A stretch of 64,000 nt of DNA from Hippasteria phrygiana (taxonomy: Eukaryota; Echinodermata; Asteroidea; Valvatida; Goniasteridae). The translations under genes were made by a program, and so were the position numbers. How positions within the stretch are numbered: position 1 is the first letter of the stretch; each line of letters starts with the position of its first letter. The stretch covers positions 1,240,001-1,304,000 of the forward strand of contig JAZGUH010000363.1 of the NCBI GenBank assembly GCA_037893225.1. Reading direction: 5' to 3'. A model generated the notes under the pieces. It made no database searches. It was not told the origin of the DNA and saw only the letters and a program-made list of their open reading frames with translations. Shown here in pieces: positions 36,130-44,430 of this stretch.

Positions 36130-36420
36130 TTTAGACCTTTCGTTTTTTTTTTTAGGGGGGGGGGGGGTTGCAGAGATATCTTCCTCACCGTGAGGTTTAT
36201 CTTCTCCAAATATTCCTTCTTAAAAATATCTTCCTCTCTGTGAGGGTTATCTGCTCCTAAATTCCTTCTAAAATATCCACCTAACCACGAAGGTTAGTCT
36301 TCTCAAAAATCCCACTCTAAAAGACATCCTCCTAACCGTTAAGATTAGTCTTCTCCAAAAATTAATTCTTAAAAATACCCTCCTCACCATGAGATTAGTC
36401 TTCTCTTAGCATGTTCGCGT
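36130..36420. repeat. ~62-bp tandem repeat in the P2X7-C gene intron
   Basis: Four degenerate units with AAAATATCTTCCTCACCGTG, then AGGTTAGTCTTCTCCAAA and ATTCCTTCTTA. Copies begin near 36173, 36227, 36289 and 36357. It lies inside intron 2 of the P2X7-C-domain gene. Confidence 0.7.
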
Positions 36421-36758
36421 TAGTTAAGCAAGACTTCAGAATTTAACATCAATATATGTTAATCCTGTTGTCCATATTTTTCATTATTTCTAGTGTATTT
36501 TTTTCCCCTCAATTCACGGGCAAATAAAACCCTTTGTTCGTTGTCTATTCTGTTGTCGTCGTTGTCGTCATCTCCGTGTCTGCATGTTAACTCTTGTATC
36601 CCCTCGTGCCGAAAAGAGCAGTAAACCTTTGATTTTTCTAAATTTTGTATTTTTTTGCCCCAACTCCTCTTGTTTTTATGGAAAGTAAAGACCTACATCA
36701 TGTATCGTTTCTGCCTTGTTCAACAAATATATAAAGTAAATAGCACAGGTTAACTTAC

Positions 36759-36938
36759 TTGGCTCTGTCTGACTCAACTGCCCTGGCTGTCTGCAGTGTG
36801 CCTGGATTGATGCATATGTAGCTTCAAACCACGGATGTTTTGTAAAACACGACATGGATGAACAACCAGTCTCCTCAAGCTTTAATTGGCAGTTGATTAC
36901 GTCAGCTAGCCATGACTGCGCACTTCCCACAGGAACAC
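36759..36938 (-). CDS. P2X7-C-domain gene, exon 2
   Basis: After the acceptor ATCATAG the exon opens with CSCGKCAVM, the first Cys cluster of the P2X7-C domain. Frame changes follow. KLEETGCSSMSCFTKHPWF and, in the next frame, CINPGTLQTARAVESD match the expected order of the domain. The donor is CCAA|GTAAGTT. The domain coordinates zinc in P2X7 receptors; its role in these stand-alone invertebrate proteins is not known to me. The repeated frame shifts make the gene a likely pseudogene. Confidence 0.65.
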
Positions 36939-36939
36939 C

Positions 36940-37098
36940 TATGATACAAGTCATATAATTTAAATAATGAATTGCCTTTTTATACCAGTTGTGCACCCAC
37001 ATGACTGTTTGTCTTGAGTGATAGTTTACTAATATACCAGATGAGGCTGCCGGCAAAACTCGAGACCTCCAACACTGGTAAATAGATTCTGCGGTCAT
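36940..37098 (-). other. truncated Polinton frame behind a Polinton start motif
   Basis: ATACGACTTTATAAAATG places an ATG at 37098 with the same upstream motif as other genes of this element. The frame reads MTAESIYQCWRSRVLPAASS and runs without recognisable homology into the host intron and exon 2 (the open frame continues to 36676 by chance). It may be the start of a gene cut off by loss of the left Polinton end; an adenain-like protease would be the obvious missing gene, but I see no active-site motif. Confidence 0.4.
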
Positions 37099-37113
37099 TT
37101 TATAAAGTCGTAT
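37096..37113 (-). promoter_or_regulatory. Polinton start-site motif
   Basis: Minus strand ATACGACTTTATAAAATG ending in the ATG at 37098. It shows that Polinton sequence continues at least to this point on the left. Confidence 0.5.
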
Positions 37114-37120
37114 ATTATTT

Positions 37121-37829
37121 TTATTGCATGTATACGAGAATCAAAGTACCAACACCTACCAATAGAGCCCACACATGATCGGCCAAGCAACCGACACTCT
37201 TGCTCAATAGATTAAACAACCAACTCGCGATACTACCCAAAATACCGGGTAAAGCGGCTAATAACTTACCCCCGAGCTTTTTTAGCAAATTGGACAAGTT
37301 TTTTAAATGATTACTTATCCAATCTTTCACGTTACCTCCGGGCTTAGGCGGAACCGGAGTCGAAGCAGGAACAACCGCCGCAGCAGCCGCACCACCCCCA
37401 CCAACAGCCGCTATTATAGAAGTAACGATCGTACTTAGCTAAAGCAAACGCGGCTAATATACTTACTACCGTCACACCCTGTTCTCGAAACAGAATTCTA
37501 ATCTTTTCCAATAATGAGGTATCACCTTCTAATATTGTATTAATCGTTTCTTTTATTCTAGCGATTTGACTTTTGAGTCCTCGCGAATTTTCGAGCGCTG
37601 CTGTCATTCTAGCTGATCTTTCATCATTTAGACCTTTTAATCGATTGGTTAATTCTCGTCTATCTTCGTCACTCTTTGCTTCAGTTAGTTCAGCTTTGGT
37701 TTGATTAATTTCATCATCTACCCTTCTTACTTTAGCTAAATTTAATTCTAACTCACCTTTGAGAGTTTCTAACGCTTTGCTTAAATCAGCAATTTCTCTA
37801 AGGTTCTTTAATCCTGTAATTTTAGTCAT
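37121..37829 (-). pseudogene. Polinton coiled-coil/membrane protein, frameshifted
   Basis: Starts at 37829 (TAATG overlap with the preceding gene). Residues 1-100 are a heptad-rich coiled coil (SKALETLKGELELNLAKV). Then comes EKIRILFREQGVTVVSIL, the start of a hydrophobic segment. A frame change near 37440 turns the tail into Gly/Cys/Trp-rich nonsense. In the alternative frame a membrane segment and a Pro-rich linker lead into WISNHLKNLSNLLKKLGGKL and a second hydrophobic helix (37121-37330). The two open frames are therefore one protein. Similar proteins recur in Polintons; amphipathic helices like this suggest membrane action during particle entry or assembly, which is inference. Confidence 0.7.
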
Positions 37830-38304
37830 TACTGTTTCTCGTTCATCTTATACTTTTTTTGTTCATCTAATGCTTTTCTTCGTTTAACTAATACTTCTAG
37901 CGATCTATCTAATGTTTTTACTCGTTCATCTAATATATTTACTATTTCACCTACTTCTTTCGCTCTTTCATCTAATGATTGTTCTCGTTCATCTGATGTA
38001 TCAATTAGTATATCTATTTTATCTAGTAATCCAGTAAAATCAACATCTTGATCCGTCAAATCTACTTCTTCTTCTCTTAATACATCTACGACTACTTCTT
38101 TTACGATATCGTCAACATCATCGGCTGCTTTTGGAAGTTCACTCATCTCAATATTTTCGGGTTGTATCTGACTTATTTCTTGTTGTACTCGCGTAGCTAC
38201 GCTCGTAGGGCGTAATTGCGTCGTTCCAGTTGTTACCAAACCAAACTCTCGTTGTATAAATGAAGATGCTACATGTCCAGCATTGGTAATTCTAGTTATA
38301 CGTC
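37829..38304 (-). pseudogene. Polinton coiled-coil protein, C-terminal part
   Basis: The open frame runs from 38302. No ATG stands at its head, and the apparent start at 38239 is TTG. It begins ITNAGHVASSFIQREFG and continues to an acidic and then heptad-rich tail (LDERVKTLDRSLEVLVKRR). It continues the protein of 38296-38640 after a frame change at about 38300. A palindromic repeat (38185-38214) encodes RPTSVATRV within it. Conserved in Polintons, function unknown. Confidence 0.6.
38185..38214. repeat. palindromic coding repeat, copy 1
   Basis: TACTCG, core CGTAGCTACG (38192-38201), then CTCGTAGGGCGTA. In frame within the coiled-coil protein gene. Confidence 0.8.
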
Positions 38305-38640
38305 ATTCTTATCATACGTCAACTTTATGTTTTTGTAGTATTTTCCATCAATTTTTCTACGAAATAATTCATATTTTATATCAGCTGATCTGTCGTAACC
38401 TTGGCTTTCCATAAAACCATAAAACGATTCTGCGTCACCAACATTTATGAGTCTAGAAGTTTCATCTGCCGTCGAAAAACTAGTCGCTTCATCCGTCGTT
38501 TGTGGGGCTGGAATCGAAAAATCAGTCTCTTCATCGGCATCTTGATTTTGATAATCTTGATCATCTTGATCATCGGCATCATTTTGTTCGTCTTCTCGAC
38601 CTCGGTCGCCCATTTCAAAATCTTCTCCACCTTCGGCCAT
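38296..38640 (-). pseudogene. Polinton acidic protein, N-terminal part
   Basis: 114 residues starting MAEGGEDFEMGDRGREDEQN behind ACGACTTATTAAAATGG. A very acidic Asp/Gln-rich first half is followed by a compact part (YELFRRKIDGKYYKNIKLTY). The stop at 38296 is followed in another frame by the rest of the protein. Family known only as a conserved Polinton protein. Confidence 0.6.
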
Positions 38641-38654
38641 TTTAATAAGTCGTA
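38638..38654 (-). promoter_or_regulatory. Polinton start-site motif
   Basis: Minus strand ACGACTTATTAAAATGG ending in the start codon of the acidic protein gene; identical core to 42810-42826. Confidence 0.55.
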
Positions 38655-38665
38655 TATTTTATATT

Positions 38666-38899
38666 TTATGTAGTATTTACTACATTTTGAGGAATTACTC
38701 CTTGGCTCACCAACCAAGTCTGAGTAGCTAGAGCACTACCTACCGTAGCGGTGATTTTAATCGTACCTTCTACATCTAACTTTCCTAAATCAGCGGGCTT
38801 AATTTTCAAAAGTTTTTTACTCAACATAGTATAACCTACAGTCAACAAACTCAACACAGCGCCGTGATAAAGAGTATTTGCAACGTTCTTAGTATCCAT
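38666..38899 (-). CDS. Polinton small membrane protein 1
   Basis: 77 residues, apparently intact. Two hydrophobic stretches (GAVLSLLTVGYTMLSKKLL and ITATVGSALATQTWLVSQG) flank a conserved-looking LKIKPADLGKLD. Starts at ATG 38899 in the context AAGTAAAATGG. Small proteins of this type recur in Polintons beside the capsid genes; likely virion or membrane-associated. Confidence 0.7.
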   Translation of the reverse strand: MDTKNVANTLYHGAVLSLLTVGYTMLSKKLLKIKPADLGKLDVEGTIKITATVGSALATQTWLVSQGVIPQNVVNTT

Positions 38900-38944
38900 T
38901 TTACTTGTACTAACATTTTTTTTTTTTTAAATACTAACTTCTAT

Positions 38945-39250
38945 TTATTCCATTTCTAATAGTTCTTCAACTTTAGGGGTTACGCTCGTAACCCGTACTT
39001 TTTGCTGCGGACCTACAACGTCTACCGCTGGTTTACTCTTTTTAAGCGCGAGATATCCAATTCCTAAAACAGCCAAACCAACTATCGCAACTCCCCAGCT
39101 CGGAATGCTCCCCATCGTAACTGTTTGCGTTTGCTGGGGAACTTCTTCTTCTACACTTTGCATTTTTTTTATTTGTTCTTTCATCTTTCTGTTTCTTTCG
39201 GCCAGTCTCTTTCCTGATTCTACTCTTTTAGGGTCTTTTACTCTTTTTTA
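38945..39250 (-). CDS. Polinton small membrane protein 2 (start lost)
   Basis: The conserved part begins upstream of the first ATG (39184). The frame from 39247 reads KRVKDPKRVESGKRLAERN, a lysine/arginine-rich N-terminus typical of this Polinton protein, with a stop just before it and no ATG. One transmembrane helix (WGVAIVGLAVLGIGYLAL) lies at the centre, with a charged tail. Either the start codon has been lost or a short protein begins at 39184. A GGTTACG/CGTAACC palindrome lies at 38967-38983. Confidence 0.6.
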
Positions 39251-39257
39251 AGTTACT

Positions 39258-39887
39258 CTAGCTATTGGCTCTTGTGGAGGCTGAGGAGGCTGGGGAGTCT
39301 CTTGTGGAGTCTCTGCTACTTGATCCGTCGTTGTCGTTTCTGGATTCATCTTTTATAGTAACACTACTATTATTTGTAATACTATTATTTGTAATACTAC
39401 TATTACTCGTAATACTACTATCTATTCGTAAATGTTTAGTCGTGATCAACATAGCCACCAAAGGAGATAAATAAACCCCATAATTGTAATGCACTTCGCA
39501 AAGTAAACTGGCCATACTGCTAGAAATAACAGGATCTTTTTCTAAGTCATTAACGAGGGCTTCTTCAGAATCTAAACAAAGTTTATAACCGAATGGTGAA
39601 GCCAGCGGCAAAGTCACGCCTAAAGCTTTTGCGTAAAGAGTCAACACGCAACCCCCAAAACTGACTATCATTTCTTCACCTAAGTTTATTTCATTAACGG
39701 AGTATTCTTTACCGAAATATTTTTTTGAATCACCACCCGCAATTACACCTAAAAGTCTATTTTCACAACTTTTAAGATCTGGAGACTCGCTCGTACTCGC
39801 GTAGCTACGCCCTATGGGCGTAGCAGCTACACTTTGAACCTTGGGTTCTTGAGATAACGTGCTTAGAGATTCTATCGATTTGCTCAT
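39258..39887 (-). CDS. conserved Polinton protein of unknown function
   Basis: 209 residues in one frame. The central domain (about 45-155) contains GGCVLTLYAKALGVTLPLAS and SLLCEVHYNYGVYLSPLVAM, which I recognise as a conserved Polinton protein without known activity. The C-terminal 55 residues are Ser/Asn/Thr-rich and derive from a GTAATACTACTATTA-like repeat. The N-terminus contains GRSYASTSES, encoded by a palindromic repeat (39791-39830). It sits between the ATPase and the small membrane proteins. Confidence 0.65.
   Translation of the reverse strand: MSKSIESLSTLSQEPKVQSVAATPIGRSYASTSESPDLKSCENRLLGVIAGGDSKKYFGKEYSVNEINLGEEMIVSFGGCVLTLYAKALGVTLPLASPFGYKLCLDSEEALVNDLEKDPVISSSMASLLCEVHYNYGVYLSPLVAMLITTKHLRIDSSITSNSSITNNSITNNSSVTIKDESRNDNDGSSSRDSTRDSPASSASTRANS
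39791..39830. repeat. palindromic coding repeat, copy 2
   Basis: CGTACTCG, core CGTAGCTACG (39800-39809), then a second small palindrome CCCTATGGG and CGTAG. In frame within the 209-residue protein gene. Confidence 0.8.
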
Positions 39888-40009
39888 TTAAAATAGAACT
39901 ATATTTTTTAATCTTATTTCTACAAGACATATAATCGTAAGAAAATACAGATAAGTTGATGGCTATTAGTAGTTTTAATAATAGGTCTAGATATTCTATC
40001 ATATTTATA

Positions 40010-40386
40010 GATGACTAGATAATCTATAGATCATCCATCAGTTATCTAACAGTTATCTATAGATCATCTATCAGTTATCTAACAGTTATCTATAGATCAT
40101 CTATCAGTTATCTATCAGTTATATAACCGTTATCTAACAGTTATCTAACAGTTATCTATAGATCATCTATCAGTTATCTAACAGTTATCTATAGATCATC
40201 TATCAGTTATCTATCAGTTATCTAACAGTTATCTATAGATCATCTATCAGTTATATAACAGTTATCTATAGACCATCTATCAGTTATCTAACAGTTATCT
40301 ATAGATCATCTAACAGTTATCTATCAGTTCGTCTATAGATTAACTGTAGATCATCTAACAGTTATCTATCAGTTCGTCTATAGATC
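40010..40386. repeat. AGTTATCTAACAGTTATCTATAGATCATC minisatellite
   Basis: About 370 bases built from 11-base blocks (CAGTTATCTAA or CAGTTATCTAT) alternating with TAGATCATCTA. It fills the space between the ATPase and the next Polinton gene. Non-coding. The TATAGATCATCTAT blocks are partly self-complementary. Confidence 0.9.
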
Positions 40387-41028
40387 AACCACCTACTAAC
40401 TGCCAACAGACTGGAGGATCAGTTTTTACCAATAATTTACTAAAAGGCACATCTCTTAAAATCTTTTTAATTCTCGATCTTTCTTCTAAAGGCACCGCAT
40501 CATTTTCATCGAGACATTGATCGAAACTATTTTTATCTTTGCAATAAAACAATACGACAAATGCAGTTTGAGCTCGATAATCCGTCACTTTTGAGTCATC
40601 AACCAACAGTAGTGATTGTCGTGCCTACCGCTAAACGCCAATTTAGTTAAAACGCAAGTATTTTTCCCATACCCCCTACGGTCGTAGCTACGCGAGTACG
40701 CCGCCTTACGATATTTTATTTCTTGTTCCGAGCTACAATCGTCTATCAAAAATAAAACGTGCGATCCTTTAAATCGAGCTCTATAAAATTCTAAAGCTTC
40801 GTTGAGAGACACCTTCTCTACCTCTAAATCGCATAGGTATATCTCAGGATCTAACCACAACCAAAGTCTCTCGCGATAAGTGTTGTTGTTGCTCAACGTA
40901 GGACAAATAACTACAATATTTTCAAAGTGATCTTTGTACGTAGTTTTTAATAGATCTAAAATATATTTAGTTTTACCCGAATTAGTCCTACCGCATATTA
41001 GGGCGCAGTGTGGTGTCTTTGGAAACAT
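40385..41028 (-). pseudogene. Polinton packaging ATPase (FtsK/HerA type, frameshifted)
   Basis: This motor drives DNA into the capsid. Walker A is GRTNSGKT (residues 13-20) and Walker B is HVLFLIDDC (about 90-98). LAFSGRHDNHYCWLMTQ is the sensor-like stretch. The frame changes between 40606 and 40585, after which ALFYCKD-like FVVLFYCKDKNSFDQCLDEN and LLVKTDPPVCWQ complete the protein. Between Walker B and LAFSGRH is an extra RSYDRRGYG segment, encoded by the palindromic repeat at 40673-40702. Start ATG at 41028. Confidence 0.8.
40673..40702. repeat. palindromic coding repeat, copy 3 (opposite orientation)
   Basis: CCCTACGGT, core CGTAGCTACG (40683-40692), then CGAGTACG; this is the inverse of copies 1 and 2. 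In frame within the ATPase, where it adds residues between Walker B and LAFSGRH. Confidence 0.8.
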
Positions 41029-41069
41029 GCTTATTTATAGTAAGGTAGATACTTTGTACTCTTTGTATT

Positions 41070-42347
41070 TTAAGAGTAACTACCGCTAAATCTTCCATCT
41101 TCGAGAACCAACTGACCATCCATCACCAAGAAAACGTAACACGATAGTTCACAAGCTGTCTCAGCCTCTCTTTCTAAATGAAGAGAAATACCGCCACCTA
41201 CGTCTCCTATTTTCCTACCAGAACCGTGACTTTTATTATCATCCGTCACCCTCGTATCTAGCCAAAGACCGTAACTAGTTTTTAAGTAATCTCCTAGCGT
41301 CATATCGTGTACGTCTAAGTCTTTGCACACACCAGCACCAAATTCTGTATTAGAGTCGCCGAAAAACTTGGTAATCTCATCCCAGTGTTGATAACGCTTC
41401 ATACCCTGACTATACAATTGATTTGGCTTACCCTCTATCGTAACGTCTACTTTTTCAATCTTTGGATTATAAAAAATTTGAGGATCTTTTTCGCTCGATT
41501 CTTTAAATAAAAGTAGTATACCTTTGAGACTCCTAACGGCTTGATTAAGATTAATGTTCCAAGTATTATCGGACTTGTTTAACTTTACAACCGTATATCT
41601 TTGAACTTTTTCATATAGAAAATGAGTTTTACCTCAATATTTTTGTCTGATACTATCGGCCAATGTTTTATTAGTCACTGTTTCAAACTCGAGATCTAAC
41701 CCCGAAATGTTATACTTCGCGTTAGTATCGGTAGATTTTACTACGCTCGCGTGATCGTTAAATGTAAATTCATAAGTTAGTCTATCTTTGAGCGTCGATG
41801 GACTAAAAGGTTGATGATCCGTAAGCATTTCAAAATCTAGAGGAATGTAATATCGGCTACCGTAAGCATCGGCTATCGCTTTGTCTTTTCCATCATTCGC
41901 GCTAGCATTCCCATCACTAGCGCCGATTCTGAGTCTTGTAACGTTACTAGTTTCGAGTCCTCGATATGCATCGTTCGCACTGGCTGGTCGCCACAAGTCT
42001 TTATACGCGTTATATACATCGGAACTCGTAAACGCTACTAAATCTTTACCTTCTAGTTTGACTCTTACGCTACTAATTAAATTTCGTGCGACGTTATGAT
42101 ATAGAGTTCTTTCATCATCGGCGCCAGTGCCTTCAGATTCTAAGTCTATATTAAAATCTAATCGCACAGTACCCGGCACGACTACATCGTCTTGACTCAA
42201 CATAGGAAATTGAACGACCAACAGATCGTTAGCTCTCGCGGTACTAGGAGTATGAGTAATAACCATCGATTGTCTCAACCCCTTCAACGCTCTAGGATTT
42301 TTTAAACTTCTGTGTAGATTCAGCTTGCTTCCATAAATTGCGTTCAT
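41070..42347 (-). pseudogene. Polinton major capsid protein, one in-frame stop
   Basis: A protein of about 425 codons in one frame, broken only by TGA at 41636-41634. The N-terminal part has PRALKGLRQSMVITHTP, NLISSVRVKLEGKDLV and YIPLDFEMLTDHQPFSPSTL. The C-terminal part continues with NKSDNTWNINLNQAVRSLKG, MKRYQHWDEITKFFG, GSGRKIGDVGGG and CYVFLVMDGQLVLEDGR. The order and spacing fit the double-jelly-roll major capsid protein of Polintons. ATG at 42347 in the context AAGTAAAATGAAC. Confidence 0.8.
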
Positions 42348-42395
42348 TTTACTTAACGAAACAAAAAAAGATAAATTTTTAATTTAAGCAAAAAC

Positions 42396-42812
42396 TTAAA
42401 CATATTTATAAACTAAATAACCTAAAACAGCAGTGCCTCCTAAGATAAATGCAATTTCACCATCTTTTTGATCTTCGCTGGGTACGTAAAAGTCCGACAA
42501 TACAGGTTCGCGAGGTAATCGAAACTCTTCGTTGGTTACTTCGTTATATTCTCTCAACGCCTCATCTACATTTTTAAATGTTTTTTTAGCCCTGGCTTCT
42601 TTATGTAGTCGATCGTTTAGATAATCTAGAAGCTTGGTTCTTTGTTCCACCCACTCTTGTTTAGCTTCAGTTAATCTTTCTAAAGCCAAATCGTGTCGTT
42701 TACGTTCTTCGTCCGCACCGCTTTTCCCTATCTTAGAAAATGCGAAGCTCGTTCCGCTAAATGCCACAGCGCTTATTATAGCTCCAGCACCCATAATTAA
42801 AAGACTCACCAT
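42396..42812 (-). CDS. conserved Polinton membrane/coiled-coil protein
   Basis: 138 residues, intact. The N-terminal hydrophobic helix is MGAGAIISAVAFSGTSFAF. A long charged helix follows (DEERKRHDLALERLTEAKQ), then LSDFYVPSEDQKDGE and a C-terminal hydrophobic segment AFILGGTAVLGYLVYKYV. A conserved Polinton protein, probably virion-associated. It starts at 42812 behind ACGACTTATTAAAAATGG and is divergent from integrase, with 21 bases between the starts. Confidence 0.7.
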   Translation of the reverse strand: MVSLLIMGAGAIISAVAFSGTSFAFSKIGKSGADEERKRHDLALERLTEAKQEWVEQRTKLLDYLNDRLHKEARAKKTFKNVDEALREYNEVTNEEFRLPREPVLSDFYVPSEDQKDGEIAFILGGTAVLGYLVYKYV

Positions 42813-42836
42813 TTTTAATAAGTCGTTAATAAAATG
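42810..42836. promoter_or_regulatory. Polinton start-site motif, divergent
   Basis: Minus strand ACGACTTATTAAAAATGG leads into the gene at 42812. Plus strand CGTTAATAAAATGG leads into integrase at 42834. The same ACGACTT-ATTAAAATG arrangement precedes 38640 and 37098, and ACGCTTTATTAAAATGG precedes 44036. The short, fixed distance to the ATG suggests an element-specific promoter or start element with a very short leader. Confidence 0.55.
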
Positions 42837-43586
42837 GAAACAAAATTAAGTAAAATATTTTACAGTCCTAGAGGATATTGGGAAGGTGCAGGCGCCATAA
42901 AAAAATTGTGGCAAATTTATTTACCGGCCCCCAGTAATGTACCGAGACCTACGAGCCTCAATAAGACCATCGCACGACCCAATGAAATGCATCAAGCGGA
43001 TCTGTTATATCTACCTCACGATGTAGTTAGACGAAAAACTTATAAATACGCGTTGACGATTGTTGATGTGGCCACTCGATATAAAGAAGCTGAACCCTTG
43101 ACAAACAAAACGAGTACTCAAGTTGTAGAGGCACTAAAAAAGATTTACAAAAGATCGGCCTTGTCTTGGCCTAAAACTATAAAAGTAGATCCCGGTAGAG
43201 AATTTATGGCTGAATTTAATACTTTGATGCGGACTCGACAAGTAGTAGTACAAAGAGGCGAGGTTGGTAATCATAGAGCTCAAGGTATAGTAGAAAGATT
43301 TAATCGTACTTTGGCCGAAAGATTATTCGGTCATCAATACGCTCAAGAAATGTTAGAGCCTACCGAGCGTAGCCGCTCGTGGGTAAAAAGATTGCCCGAT
43401 GTTATAAAAGCGTTAAACGACGAAGAAACTAGATTGATATCGACCATGAAAGGCAAACCGTTAACTCCTAAATTGGCTATGTCTCAGTTAGAAATAGGAC
43501 AATTGAGTTCTTCGGGGCTCTTGAGTCCCGAACAACTTTTAAGCGTAAATGATGATATCGTTAGATATCTTTACGCTCCTGGTTAG
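42834..43586 (+). pseudogene. Polinton integrase (c-integrase), internally and C-terminally truncated
   Basis: A retroviral-type DDE integrase that inserts the element. HQADLLYLPHD gives the first Asp, KVDPGREFMAEF the second, GIVERFNRTLAERLFG the Glu. The start IFYSPRGYWEGAGAIKK joins directly to LWQIYLPAP, so the small helical module normally between them seems deleted. The protein stops at VRYLYAPG (43586), where the C-terminal DNA-binding domain should begin, and abuts a capsid fragment. A weak palindromic-repeat match encodes ERSRSW at 43367-43384. Confidence 0.8.
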
Positions 43587-44002
43587 AAGTCTCTGTAGAT
43601 AAACTTAATAAAAAAATATCTTTTTATATAACGGAAGAAAATAACGTTCTACGCTTTGATAAAAACATTAAACAATTGTTAGGGATATCAGAAAAGAAAT
43701 TAGTTTTTGGCGTAGATTACGTAGGGCAGTATAATACAACGCCTATCGATACAGTATTTTTACATTGCGATCAGTTATCTACGTCTAATAATTTCTATAA
43801 TGGAAGGAGCACGCACTTGTTAGACGTTATACCGATAACGAAAAGAGATGATACGATTATCAAAAATATAAGATTAACCGCTCATACACTCGCGGGCGAT
43901 AAGATAAACCAACTTAGCTTTAGTATCAAAGACCGCGACGGCACTTTAATCAATAATCGAGGAAAAAAGATTAGTTTTAACTTGATGATCGGTAAATTTT
44001 AA
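43563..44002 (+). pseudogene. Polinton penton-like minor capsid protein, C-terminal half
   Basis: The frame is open without a start from about 43563 and ends at TAA 44002. VFGVDYVGQYNTTPIDTVFL, HCDQLSTSNNFYNGRSTHLL and IKDRDGTLINNRGKKISFNL match the end of the single-jelly-roll penton-like minor capsid protein of Polintons. The N-terminal half is missing, joined to the truncated integrase near 43585. Since an N-terminal half follows downstream, this must be a different gene copy. Confidence 0.65.
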
Positions 44003-44035
44003 GCGATTTTTAAAGATTTTTTACGCTTTATTAAA

Positions 44036-44430
44036 ATGGAATCGCACATTTTTGAAATGATTGGTAGCGAACAAACGTTTAATTTATCAAAACCTATAGA
44101 TAACTCTAAGGGAGATTACTGTATGAGTTTAAACAACGCGATATTTACCGTCGGGTTCTATAATATAACTCAACGTATGACTATAGGATGGAGAACAGTT
44201 GCTAGCCGAGGTGCAACTAACGGTGAAATGATAATTCCAACTGGAAATTATGATATCGACGGGTTAATAGCCGAACTTAATAAATTAACTTTGATGACAG
44301 TTGTCGCGGACAAGATTAATAAAAAAATTGTTTTTAATGCCGGTATAACAGATTTGGGTGTTGGAGATGTTATCATTATGTTCGATCGATATACTCAAAA
44401 AGTGTTGGACCTACCCTATATTTGGTACCC
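44036..44430 (+). pseudogene. Polinton penton-like minor capsid protein, N-terminal half (second copy)
   Basis: ATG at 44036 after ACGCTTTATTAAAATGG. MESHIFEMIGSEQTFNL, then GDYCMSLNNAIFTVGFYNIT and IIPTGNYDIDGLIAELNKL are the N-terminal features of the penton-like protein. The protein stops being recognisable at MFDRYTQKVLDL. The open frame then runs antisense through the PolB end to 44461. The second half is lost at a deletion junction near 44425. Confidence 0.65.

Noticed and set aside
36676..37098. Single 140-residue protein
   Set aside because: The frame crosses a Polinton start, a probable element boundary, a splice acceptor and P2X7-C exon 2 in the wrong frame; it is chance continuity.
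38239..38239. Start of the Polinton coiled-coil protein at 38239
   Set aside because: The codon is TTG and conserved-looking sequence continues upstream to 38302, so this is not the start.
40010..40386. CRISPR-like or origin-like array
   Set aside because: No spacers and no cas-type genes; recorded as a minisatellite. A function as an origin cannot be supported from sequence.
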